The translations under genes were made by a program, and so were the position numbers. 64,000 bases of DNA from Crossiella sp. CA-258035 (GTDB lineage: Bacteria; Actinomycetota; Actinomycetes; Mycobacteriales; Pseudonocardiaceae), in NCBI RefSeq assembly GCF_030064675.1, contig NZ_CP116413.1, positions 7,345,501 to 7,409,500 of the forward strand. Direction: 5' to 3'. This document shows positions 48,959-56,780 of this stretch, piece after piece. How positions within the stretch are numbered: the first letter of the stretch is position 1; each line of letters opens with the position of its first letter. The notes under the pieces are model-generated. The model searched no databases and had not been told where the DNA came from. It saw only the letters and a program-made list of their open reading frames with translations.

Positions 48959-49750
48959 GTGACGTGGTCTGGGGATCAAGGCAACAGGGGCGGCGGCGAG
49001 TTCACCGGGGCCTACGGCGGTCTGGGCGTGTTCGGCGAAGGCCAGCCCGAGCCGCCGAAGAACCGCTGGCGAATGGCGATCATCGCGGCGCTGAGCCTGG
49101 TCATCGTGGTGGGACTGGTGCTGGTCGTGGTGCTGCTGACCAGGGATGAGACCCCGCCACCGGTGGCGCAGACCACTCCGGCGACCTCGTCGGCCTCGGG
49201 TGGTTCCGGCACCGCGGGGTCCACGGCGCTGCAGACCATCACCAACGCCGAGGCCGGTCTGACCTACAAGGTGCCCGCGAACTGGGAGAAGGGCGCTGAG
49301 GGCATGTCGCGCACGACCTCGGGACCGATCCTGCGCGGTATGGCGGCGCGACACCCGTACACCTGCAACTCGTTGCAGTACACCCGCGCTGAGGTCGGTT
49401 CCGGCCGCACCGATGACAACAACCTGGCCCGCGCGGCCACCGAGCTGGCCAAGAACGTGGCGACCAGGGGTTACACGGTCGACAAGGTCGAGCCGAAGGT
49501 GACTACGAACGAGCCGAAGAACTTCGACAACGCCGGGACGACCGGGGTGCTGGTGGTCGCGAACACCACGGCGGCGAAGACCAGCGAGTGCAACGCGCCG
49601 CGCGGACAGGTGGTCGCGCTGGCGACGAAGGGCGCGAAGGGCACCTCGGTGTTCGTGCTCGACGTGTCGTACGAGGGGAAGTTCGCCGATCGCGGGCCGA
49701 CCGACGCCGAGGTGCGGCAGATCCTCGACTCGGTGCGGCTGGTCAAGTAG
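48959..49750 (+). CDS. Single-pass membrane protein, DUF8017-like, copy 1
   Basis: Protein of 263 residues. A short cytoplasmic N-terminus (with the motif GEFTGAYGGLGVFGEG) leads to one membrane helix (MAIIAALSLVIVVGLVLVVVLL), a Thr/Ser/Pro-rich stalk, and an extracellular domain of about 170 residues starting GLTYKVPANWEKGAEG and containing two Cys (PYTCNSLQ, TSECNAPRG). The next gene encodes a paralogue with the same plan and the shared motif YGGLGVY. Such proteins are common in actinobacteria and have no known role. GTG 48959 lies 8 bases after TACGGT (leaderless type). Confidence 0.78.
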   Translation: MTWSGDQGNRGGGEFTGAYGGLGVFGEGQPEPPKNRWRMAIIAALSLVIVVGLVLVVVLLTRDETPPPVAQTTPATSSASGGSGTAGSTALQTITNAEAGLTYKVPANWEKGAEGMSRTTSGPILRGMAARHPYTCNSLQYTRAEVGSGRTDDNNLARAATELAKNVATRGYTVDKVEPKVTTNEPKNFDNAGTTGVLVVANTTAAKTSECNAPRGQVVALATKGAKGTSVFVLDVSYEGKFADRGPTDAEVRQILDSVRLVK

Positions 49751-49786
49751 CCGGTCACGCCGGCTCGGGACCGGTACGGTCGCGGG

Positions 49787-50707
49787 GTGACATCGTCAGG
49801 ACCCGGCAACGGACAGGATCCGGCCTACTGGGAGCGGTATCAGAACACCGAGTTCTACGGCTCGGGGCCGGAGTACGGCGGGCTGGGCGTGTATCGCAGC
49901 GACGGCCCGACTCCGCCGCAGCAGCAGCCGCCTGGGCGGTCCGGGCGCCGGATCGCGGTGGTGGCGCTGAGCGCGGTGATCGTCATCGGGCTGGTGTCGA
50001 TCGTGTTCCTGGTCAGCGGCTCCGATGAGTCCGGGTCGGGCGAATCGGCCGCGCCCGCCGCCGCCAGCTCGACCGCGCGGACCACCCGGGGCACCACCTC
50101 GCGCTCGGTCCCGCCGACCACGACGGTGCCGAGCAAGTCCATGGTTCCGCAGGTCAGCGGGTGGCAGGCGGTGTGGACGAAGCGCGGGCTGGCCTATGAC
50201 GTGCCGAAGGAGTGGAAGGTGCTCAACTCCTCCACGATCGTCGGGTTCGAGGACGGGAACGGGCCGAAGGTCGCGATGAGCGGGGTGTCGGCCTTCAAGG
50301 AGGGCTACTGCACCGCCGATCCGAAATGGCGCAATGCTCGGCGCGGGCTGGTCGGGGTCGGTGGCGCGAAGATCTCGGACGTGAACGTCACCGCGGCTGA
50401 GGGGGCGAAGCTGTGGGCTGACGGCCGGTATGGCGAGAACGCGGGTGTGCAGCCGCGGGTGGAGCTGAGCACGGCGAAACCGATGAAGGTGGGCAGCCGC
50501 TCGGCCGCGCGGGTCACGGCCAAGGTCGAGGTGACGTCCAAGCACGAGTGCAACCCGCGAGTGGGTGTGGTGCACGTGGTGGCGGTGGTGGGTGAGACGC
50601 CGGAGACCGGGGCGGTGTTCGTGGTCCAGGCCGACCAGGAGACGCCGGACTCGTCGGACCCGGCCGAGCTGGAGAAGATCATCTCCAGTCTGCGGCCGGT
50701 GGACTGA
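49787..50707 (+). CDS. Single-pass membrane protein, DUF8017-like, copy 2
   Basis: Protein of 306 residues with the same architecture as the preceding one: cytoplasmic YWERYQNTEFYGSGPEYGGLGVY, a membrane helix (IAVVALSAVIVIGLVSIVFLV), a long Thr/Ser/Pro stalk and an extracellular domain starting WTKRGLAYDVPKEWKVL. It also has two Cys (EGYCTADP, KHECNPRVG) and ends SLRPVD, compare SVRLVK in copy 1. GTG 49787 follows TACGGT by six bases, so it has its own leaderless-type promoter. Its stop shares one base with the HAD gene start (TGATG). Confidence 0.78.
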   Translation: MTSSGPGNGQDPAYWERYQNTEFYGSGPEYGGLGVYRSDGPTPPQQQPPGRSGRRIAVVALSAVIVIGLVSIVFLVSGSDESGSGESAAPAAASSTARTTRGTTSRSVPPTTTVPSKSMVPQVSGWQAVWTKRGLAYDVPKEWKVLNSSTIVGFEDGNGPKVAMSGVSAFKEGYCTADPKWRNARRGLVGVGGAKISDVNVTAAEGAKLWADGRYGENAGVQPRVELSTAKPMKVGSRSAARVTAKVEVTSKHECNPRVGVVHVVAVVGETPETGAVFVVQADQETPDSSDPAELEKIISSLRPVD

Positions 50708-51402
50708 TGACGCCGCACACGCTGGTGTTGTGGGACATCGACCTCACCCTGGTCGACCTGCGCGGGATCGGCGCGGACTGGTACGGGACGGTGTTGCGGC
50801 GGGTCGCCGGGCAGGTGATCCGGCATGTGCCGTCGATGCAGGGACGGACCGAGCGGGCGATCACCACCGAACTGCTCAACCGGCACGGCATTCCGGAGAG
50901 CGAGGACGAGGTGCGGCGAGTGTTCGCCGCGCTGGTCGACGTGGTCGCCGAGGACCGGCTGGTGCTGCCCGAGCGGGGTAGCGCGTTGCCCGGCGCGGCG
51001 GCGGTGTTGCGGGCGCTGGCCGGCACGCCTGGGGTGGTGCAGAGCCTGGTCACCGGGAACCTGCCGGAGGTCGCGCGGTTCAAGTTGGACGCGTTCGGGC
51101 TGGATGAGCACGTGGACTTCGAGGTTGGCGGGTACGGGCACGAGTCAGTGGAGCGGCATCCGCTGGTGGGCACGGCGGTGGCGCTGGCCGAGCGCAAGTA
51201 CGGGGTCGCGTTTCCCGCCGACCGGGTGGTCGTGGTGGGTGACACGCCGCACGACGTGGCGGCGGCGTTGCACCACGGGGCGACCGCGGTCGGGGTGGCG
51301 ACCGGTCGGTGTGACGCGGCTGAGCTGTGGGCGGCGGGGGCGCATGTCGTGCTGCCGGATCTGGCGGACACGGCGGAAGTGCTGGCGGCGTTGGTGCGCT
51401 GA
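50707..51402 (+). CDS. HAD superfamily hydrolase
   Basis: Phosphatase-like protein of 231 residues. Motif I is LWDIDLTLVDLRG (DxDxT), motif II the Thr in QSLVTGNLPEV, a Lys in RFKLDAFGLDEH, and motif IV RVVVVGDTPHDVAAALHHGA (GDxxxD), followed by TAVGVATG. The cap is helical (residues 15-95), as in phosphoglycolate phosphatase-like enzymes; the substrate is unknown. ATG 50707 overlaps the preceding stop by one base, suggesting coupling to the membrane-protein gene. Its own stop is the first of five TGACCA repeats. Confidence 0.9.
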   Translation: MTPHTLVLWDIDLTLVDLRGIGADWYGTVLRRVAGQVIRHVPSMQGRTERAITTELLNRHGIPESEDEVRRVFAALVDVVAEDRLVLPERGSALPGAAAVLRALAGTPGVVQSLVTGNLPEVARFKLDAFGLDEHVDFEVGGYGHESVERHPLVGTAVALAERKYGVAFPADRVVVVGDTPHDVAAALHHGATAVGVATGRCDAAELWAAGAHVVLPDLADTAEVLAALVR

Positions 51403-51570
51403 CCAACGGCGCGCTGCCCGGTGACGCTGGCGCTGACCAGTGGTGGGATCGGCCGTGGCGTTGGGGCTGACCAATGGCGGGATCGGCGGTGACGCTGCCA
51501 CTGACCAACGGCGGAAATCGGCAGTGACGTTGGTGCTGACCAGCAGTGGAACCGGTCGTGGTGCGGTTGC
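51400..51570. repeat. Five tandem 34-35-bp repeats, each beginning TGACCA
   Basis: Units start at 51400, 51434, 51468, 51502 and 51537; lengths are 34, 34, 34, 35 and 34. Each opens with TGACCA and ends in a GTTGG/GCTGG-type segment followed by GC or AC. The first TGA is the stop of the HAD gene, and the coding sequence just before it resembles the end of a unit, so the array looks like serial duplication of the gene's 3' end. Confidence 0.85.
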
Positions 51571-51676
51571 TGGGCTGGTGTGTGGACGTGACAGCGCCCC
51601 GGCGGTTGGTCGCCGGGGCGCTGTGGTCAGTGCTGGTGGTGTGGGCCGCCGGGAGTGCGCGGCCCCAGGGTGTCGG
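51403..51676. other. Intergenic region between convergent HAD and S15 peptidase genes
   Basis: 274 bases without a gene. It holds most of the 34-bp repeat array and then a strong hairpin. Nothing else was recognised. Confidence 0.7.
51591..51624. terminator. Bidirectional hairpin between HAD and S15 peptidase genes
   Basis: A perfect 14-bp stem (51591-51604 and 51611-51624, arm ACAGCGCCCCGGCG) with a 6-base loop between convergent genes; no T run. Confidence 0.82.
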
Positions 51677-53446
51677 TCAGAAGCCGAGGGCCTTGCGGCC
51701 GCCGACCACCGGGAGCTCGATGTGGCTGGTCAGCAGCGAGATCGAGTTCTTGCCGGCCTTGGGGTCAACCGAGACGTAGCTCGCGTTGTTGGCCACCACG
51801 ACCAGGCCGATGCGGTGCCCGGCGGCGAAGATGTAGTCCTTCGGGTGCAGCTTCCAGCGCACGTAGTAGGACTGTCCGGGATTCAAGTCGTGTTCCCAGC
51901 TCAGCGACAGGTGGTTCTTCACGTCGATCGCGCCGCGGGTGACCACGACGGGACTGAAGGCCGGGTCGCTGGCCGGGCCGTAGTCCACCAGCAGCGCGGT
52001 CAGCGGGGTGCTGGTGGTCTCCGGGGTGACCCGCACGGTGACTTCGGAGGTGCCGGAGATCCTGGCCGGCTGCTTCAGCTCCGGGGTCAGGTAGGCGAGG
52101 CGGTTGGCCTTCGCGGCTTCCGGGCCGCCGATCGCGTTGGCCTCGGTCTGGGCCGGGTCGTCGGTGAAGGACTGGGTGCCGGTGGGCCAGCTCGGCAGCG
52201 TGCCCAGGGTGCCCGCGACGCCGTTGGCGGCCGGGCCGAAGAACAGGTGGGTGTCCTCCGCCTTCTTGTCCGGCCAGCTGGTCTGGGTCTCCCACTTGCC
52301 GTCCGGGCGCTGGATGTCGGCGATCGGCTCCTTCATCACGCCGTTGTCCAGGCCGTACAGCCAGTGGTCCATCCAGCGGTGCATCGCGGCCTGCCACTCG
52401 GCCTGGCGCACGCCGTTGGGGTCGATGTGCCCACCGCGCAGCAGCCACAGCTTGCGCGGGATGTGGTTCTTCGCCAGCAGGTCCCACAGCTTGGAGTAGT
52501 GGGCGGGCTTGACGTTCCAGTCCTCCTGGCCGTGCACGACGAACACCGAGGCGCGGATGTTGTCCACGTCCGGCTTGTAGTCGCGTTCCCGCCAGAACGG
52601 GGTGTAGTTGAAGGTGTCGTCGCCGGAGTTGTCGCCGAGTGCCTTCAGCTGCTCCTTGCAGCGCTCACGCGCGGCGGGGCTGGCAACGTAGCTGGCGAGC
52701 CATTCCGCGTAGCGCTCGTCCCAGCCGTTGCTGTAGCCGATGCCCTGGTCGCGGGTGTAGTCGTACCAGCTGGAGATCGCCGACATGGGGACGATCGTCT
52801 TGAGGCCCTTGATGCCGGTTGCCGCCACCGCGGTCGGCAGGGTGCCGTTGTAGGAGCCGCCGAGCATGCCCACCGCGCCGGTGCTCCAGGAAGCCACGGC
52901 GGGGGTGCCGTCGGCGTAGACGGCCTTGGCGCGGCCGTTGAGCCAGTCGATGGAGGCCGCGATGGAGCGGGTGTCCTCCTTGCCGCCGGTGGTCGGGCAG
53001 CCGTCGGAGCGGGCGGTGCCCTGCATCTCGACCTCGACCACGGCGTAGCCGCGCGGCACGAAGAACTCGTCGTACCAGCGGCGGAAGTCCTTCGGCAGCA
53101 TCGGGATCTGCCGATCGATCCGGTCCCTGGTCAGCAGCGGGGCCAGTTGGTAGTACGGGCTGGCCTCCATCACGATCGGGACCTTCAGGCCGGAGTTGGT
53201 CTCCTTGGGCCGCATGACGTCCGCGGCGATCCGGTCGAGCTTGCCGTCCGAGTCGCTGTCGATCTTCGACTCGATGTAGACGGTCTCCTTCACCGCTTCG
53301 GCGTGGGAGTAGATCGGCTTGGTCTCGTTGCCGACCACCGGCCCCTGCGGGGTCGCCGCGGCGGAAAGCGGCATCATCAGCGCCGACGCGGTGGCTAGGG
53401 CCACCGCACTGGCGAGCAGCGCGACAGGTCTGCGCGCGTGTTCCAT
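51677..53446 (-). CDS. Secreted S15/CocE-type Xaa-Pro dipeptidyl-peptidase, copy 1
   Basis: Protein of 589 residues. A signal peptide (MEHARRPVALLASAVALATASALMMPLSAAA in two parts) is followed by ETKPIYSHAEAVKETVYIES and an alpha/beta-hydrolase core: nucleophile Ser in GMLGGSYNGTLP, Asp probably in VHGQEDWNVKP, His in RGGHIDPNG. The C-terminal PepX_C jelly-roll domain ends in DYIFAAGHRIGLVVVANN. The family cleaves X-Pro dipeptides or esters. ATG 53446 has a perfect GGAGGAGG four bases upstream, preceded by a small hairpin. A tandem paralogue follows upstream in the genome at 53675-55555. Confidence 0.92.
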   Translation of the reverse strand: MEHARRPVALLASAVALATASALMMPLSAAATPQGPVVGNETKPIYSHAEAVKETVYIESKIDSDSDGKLDRIAADVMRPKETNSGLKVPIVMEASPYYQLAPLLTRDRIDRQIPMLPKDFRRWYDEFFVPRGYAVVEVEMQGTARSDGCPTTGGKEDTRSIAASIDWLNGRAKAVYADGTPAVASWSTGAVGMLGGSYNGTLPTAVAATGIKGLKTIVPMSAISSWYDYTRDQGIGYSNGWDERYAEWLASYVASPAARERCKEQLKALGDNSGDDTFNYTPFWRERDYKPDVDNIRASVFVVHGQEDWNVKPAHYSKLWDLLAKNHIPRKLWLLRGGHIDPNGVRQAEWQAAMHRWMDHWLYGLDNGVMKEPIADIQRPDGKWETQTSWPDKKAEDTHLFFGPAANGVAGTLGTLPSWPTGTQSFTDDPAQTEANAIGGPEAAKANRLAYLTPELKQPARISGTSEVTVRVTPETTSTPLTALLVDYGPASDPAFSPVVVTRGAIDVKNHLSLSWEHDLNPGQSYYVRWKLHPKDYIFAAGHRIGLVVVANNASYVSVDPKAGKNSISLLTSHIELPVVGGRKALGF

Positions 53447-53457
53447 GAATCCTCCTC

Positions 53458-53488
53458 CGGCCATACCTGCCTCACCGAGGCATGGCCG
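53458..53488 (-). promoter_or_regulatory. Small hairpin in the leader of S15 peptidase copy 1
   Basis: Arms GGCCA/TGGCC and TGCCTC/GAGGCA (53459-53487) form a stem with a 4-base bulge and a 3-base loop, directly upstream of the ribosome site. It might affect initiation or mRNA stability; no direct evidence. Confidence 0.35.
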
Positions 53489-53599
53489 CTGACAGCACAC
53501 ATGACGACCAGGTTCCGTGAATCGGCCTAATGGCCCAATGTTTCGGAACTGAACGACTTTCGGGTTGTCGGTTGTGGACGTTGGCTCCGAAACGATCGG

Positions 53600-53632
53600 T
53601 GGTCCCGCCCGGCGCGCTGCCGGACGGGACCA
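53600..53632 (-). terminator. Hairpin after S15 peptidase copy 2
   Basis: A 14-bp stem with one mismatch (53600-53613 and 53619-53632) and a 5-base loop, about 40 bases after the stop of the second peptidase gene. It separates the two paralogues' transcripts. Confidence 0.75.
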
Positions 53633-53674
53633 CCATTGACCTGGTGTTACCCGTTGTTGGGTGATGTCATCCGG

Positions 53675-55555
53675 TCAGCCGCCGAGTGCGGTGCCGCCGC
53701 CGACCAGGGGCAGGTCGATGCTGCTGTTGGCCAGGGACACCCGGACGCCGCGGGCGGCGGCGTCCACCGAGACGTAGCTGCTCAGGTTGGCCACCAGGAC
53801 CACGCCGATGCGGTGCCCGGCCGGGAACACGTAGTCCTTCGGGTGCAGCTCGAACCGCACCCGGTAGGCGGTGCCCGGGGTCAGCGCGGTGCCGGTCTTG
53901 AGCGAGGCGTGGTTCTTCACGTCGATGGAGCCCTTGGTGACCACCTGGTAGGTGGCCGCCGCCTGGCTTTCCGCGGGTGGGGCCGCGCAGCCGGTGCGCA
54001 TGGCCAGGTCAGCCGCCTCGCAGGACTCGGTGAGCAGCTGCTCCGGGGTCTTGTCAGACAGCGTGGTGGTGGTCGCCGGGCCGTAGTCGACGAGCACCGC
54101 GGTCAGCGGGGTGCTGTTGCTGTCCGGGGTGACCGTGACGTCGAGCTTGGTGGTGCCGGACAGGGTGGTGTTCTTGGCCAGCGGGGCAGTCAGGTAGGCG
54201 AGCCGGTTGGCCTTGGCGGTCTCCGGGGTGGACACCGCGGTGGCCTCGGTCTGGCTGCTGTTGTTGGTGAAGGACTGGGTGCCGGTGCTCGCGGTCTTGT
54301 TCAGCGAGCCGACCGCGCCCGCGGCGGCCGGGCCGAAGTACAGCTTGGCGTCGGCGGTGCCGGCCTGCGGCCAGGTGGAGTGGGTCTCCCAGGCGCCGTT
54401 GGGGCGCTGGATGTCGGCCATCGGCTCCTTCATGACCCCGTTGTCCAGGCCGACCAGCCAGTGGTCCATCCACTTGTGCATGACCTTCTGCCACTCGGCC
54501 TGGCGGAACCCGATCGGGTCCAGGTGCGCTCCGCGGTGCAGCCAGATCTTGCGCGGGATGTTGTTCTTGACCAGCTCGTACCAGAGCTTGGAGTAGTGGC
54601 CGGGCTTGACGTTCCAGTCCTCCTGGCCGTGCACCACGAAGACCGATGCCTTGATGTTGGCGGCGTTGGGGCGGTAGTCGCGCTCCTGCCAGAACGGGGT
54701 GTAGTCGAAGGTGTTGTCACCGGCGTTGTCGCCGAGGGCCTTGATCTTGGCCGCGCACCTGGTCTTGGCCTCGGCGCTGGCGACGTAGTTCGCCAGGTAC
54801 TCCGGGTAGCGCCGGTCCCAGCCGCCGCTGTAGCCGATGCCCTGGTCGCGGGTGTAGTCGTACCAGCTGGAGATGGCCGCGATCGGCACGATGGTCTTGA
54901 GGCCCTCGATGCCCGCGGTGGCCACCGCGTTGGGCAGGGTGCCGTTGTAGGAGACGCCGAGCATGCCGACCGCGCCGGTGCTCCAGGAGGCGACCGCGGG
55001 CTTGCCGTCGGCGTAGAAGGCCTTCTTGCGGCCGTTGAGCCAGTCGATGGAGGCCGCGATGGAGGCGGTGTCCTCCTTGCCGCCGGTGGTCGGGCAGCCC
55101 GCGGAGCGCGAGGTGCCCTGCATCTCGACCTCGACCACGGCATAGCCGCGCGGCACGAAGAACTCGTCGTACCAGCGGCCGAAACCGCGGGGCGCGGTGC
55201 CGGGGATCTGGCGGTCGGCGTCGACGGCGCGTTCCCGCGCGGTGGTGCCGCGGTAGTACGGGCTGGCCTCCATGACAACCGGTGACTTCAGGCCCGCGGT
55301 GTTGGTCTCCTTGGGCCGCATCACGTCGGCGGCGATGCGGTCGGGCTTGCCGTCGGAGTCGCTGTCGATCGCGGACTCGATGTAGACGGTCTCGCGGATG
55401 GCCTCGGCGTGGGAGTAGATCGGCTGGGTCTCGTTGGCGACGACGGACATTCCCGGCGGGGCCGGGGCGGCGGTGGCCGGCAGAGCGGCCAGGGTGCCCG
55501 CGAACGCGGCGGTCACCGCGGTCAGCAGGGTCAGTGTGGTGCGTGCAGGGCGCAT
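53675..55555 (-). CDS. Secreted S15/CocE-type Xaa-Pro dipeptidyl-peptidase, copy 2
   Basis: Protein of 626 residues, clearly paralogous to copy 1: the segments ETQPIYSHAEAIRETVYIES, GRWYDEFFVPRGYAVVEVEM, GSMLG-type GMLGVSYNGTLP with the nucleophile Ser, VHGQEDWNVKP, HRGAHLDP, and YVFPAGHRIGVVLVANL correspond block by block. A signal peptide (MRPARTTLTLLTAVTAAFAG) is present. The C-terminal domain has an extra insertion with two Cys (TESCEAADLAMRTGCAAPP), absent from copy 1. ATG 55555 is chosen over GTG 55567 for signal-peptide shape; neither has a clear ribosome site. Confidence 0.92.
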   Translation of the reverse strand: MRPARTTLTLLTAVTAAFAGTLAALPATAAPAPPGMSVVANETQPIYSHAEAIRETVYIESAIDSDSDGKPDRIAADVMRPKETNTAGLKSPVVMEASPYYRGTTARERAVDADRQIPGTAPRGFGRWYDEFFVPRGYAVVEVEMQGTSRSAGCPTTGGKEDTASIAASIDWLNGRKKAFYADGKPAVASWSTGAVGMLGVSYNGTLPNAVATAGIEGLKTIVPIAAISSWYDYTRDQGIGYSGGWDRRYPEYLANYVASAEAKTRCAAKIKALGDNAGDNTFDYTPFWQERDYRPNAANIKASVFVVHGQEDWNVKPGHYSKLWYELVKNNIPRKIWLHRGAHLDPIGFRQAEWQKVMHKWMDHWLVGLDNGVMKEPMADIQRPNGAWETHSTWPQAGTADAKLYFGPAAAGAVGSLNKTASTGTQSFTNNSSQTEATAVSTPETAKANRLAYLTAPLAKNTTLSGTTKLDVTVTPDSNSTPLTAVLVDYGPATTTTLSDKTPEQLLTESCEAADLAMRTGCAAPPAESQAAATYQVVTKGSIDVKNHASLKTGTALTPGTAYRVRFELHPKDYVFPAGHRIGVVLVANLSSYVSVDAAARGVRVSLANSSIDLPLVGGGTALGG

Positions 55556-55646
55556 GAGATCCAGCACACAAGATCGCTGTGACCAGCAGATACGAACTAA
55601 AGGAGGTGCGTTTCAACAGATACATAAGCGACGTGGGCGATTCCGC

Positions 55647-56780
55647 CTAGCCGGTTGCTCCATTCGGGCGCACATGGATGTAGACCTTGGTGGCGTTGCC
55701 CGCGGCGATGCCGTGCACCAGGCGTTCGGCGGACCTGGTGGACAGGGCATCGTCGGCGAGCCAGGTGTCGACCAGGCGGCCCAGGCCGCGGCGCCACAGC
55801 TTGGCACCCAGGAACAGCAGCTCAGGCAGGCCGTAGCCGTCGGAGGAGTAGCAGACCGAGCTGAACGGGGCCAGTTCCAGCAGCTCGGCGAGCACCTCGT
55901 GGGCGCGCTCGCCGACATAGGGCACGGCGAGTCCGACGTCAACCCTGACCTGTCCGTAGACGTGCGCGAGGTAGCCGGCGTTGCGGTGGAACGGCCAGCA
56001 GTGCAGCAGCATCACGGTGGCGCTGCCGTGCCGGGTGGCGGCAAGGAAGTCGCTGAGCAGCAGTGGGTCGGCGCGGTGCAGCCGCAGGTCGGGGTCGCCG
56101 AAGCCGGTGTGCAGTTGCAGCGGCAGGCCGAGCTCGGCACCTAACCGCACGCCCAGGTGGGCGAGCCAGCCGAGCAGCACCGGGTCGGCCAGCCTGCCGC
56201 CGCCTTCGCGCAGCCAGTGGTCAGCGGCGCGGGTGAACTCCGCCGCCGAGGGCGGCTGGGCGGGCAGGTCGAGGCCGGTTCGGTAGGCGACGATGCTCTT
56301 CAGCCCGACCGCGTCCGCGCCGCGGGCCCGCACCGCCGCCTCCACCGCCTCGGCCAGGACTGCGGAATCGGCTTCTCTGGAGATCTCTTCGAAGACCTGT
56401 TCCAGGCGGAGGATCTCGTGTGCCACGCCGCCGCCGAGTCCGGCCAGCTCGGCGGGGGTGGTCAGGGACACCGAGCTGTACCCGGTGTCCACCAGCCAGG
56501 TGCCGACCCCGGCCGCACGCAGCAGCCGCCTGCTGACCTCGGTCCAGCCGAGTTCCCAGCGTCGCGCGAGGTAGCGCTCGGGGTCGCAGTGCGGTTCCAG
56601 ATCCAGCAGCGGGGCGCACCAGCGCAGCACGGCCGCGCCGAGCAGCGAGTCGAAGCCGCTGCGGCCAGGGTGCGCCGTGGGCGCTTCGGTGAGCAGCGCC
56701 TCGAAGGCGGGCCGGTCCAGGTCGGCGTCGACCACGCCGTGGCAGTGGTGGTCGAGCAGGACCACCTCGTCGGTGATCAT
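55647..56780 (-). CDS. Amidohydrolase family protein (FluG N-terminal type)
   Basis: Protein of 377 residues of the metal-dependent amidohydrolase superfamily. The metal-binding start is LLDHHCHGVV (HxH type); the KSIVAYRTGLDL segment has the Lys often carbamylated in this group; further ligands are in LQLHTGFGDPDL, LLHCWPFHRNAGYLAH and YSSDGYGLPELLFLGA. This is the layout of the N-terminal half of fungal FluG. The ATG directly follows the stop of the glutamine-synthetase-type gene without a spacer (TGAATG), so both proteins are probably made together. The substrate is unknown. Confidence 0.88.
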   Translation of the reverse strand: MITDEVVLLDHHCHGVVDADLDRPAFEALLTEAPTAHPGRSGFDSLLGAAVLRWCAPLLDLEPHCDPERYLARRWELGWTEVSRRLLRAAGVGTWLVDTGYSSVSLTTPAELAGLGGGVAHEILRLEQVFEEISREADSAVLAEAVEAAVRARGADAVGLKSIVAYRTGLDLPAQPPSAAEFTRAADHWLREGGGRLADPVLLGWLAHLGVRLGAELGLPLQLHTGFGDPDLRLHRADPLLLSDFLAATRHGSATVMLLHCWPFHRNAGYLAHVYGQVRVDVGLAVPYVGERAHEVLAELLELAPFSSVCYSSDGYGLPELLFLGAKLWRRGLGRLVDTWLADDALSTRSAERLVHGIAAGNATKVYIHVRPNGATG

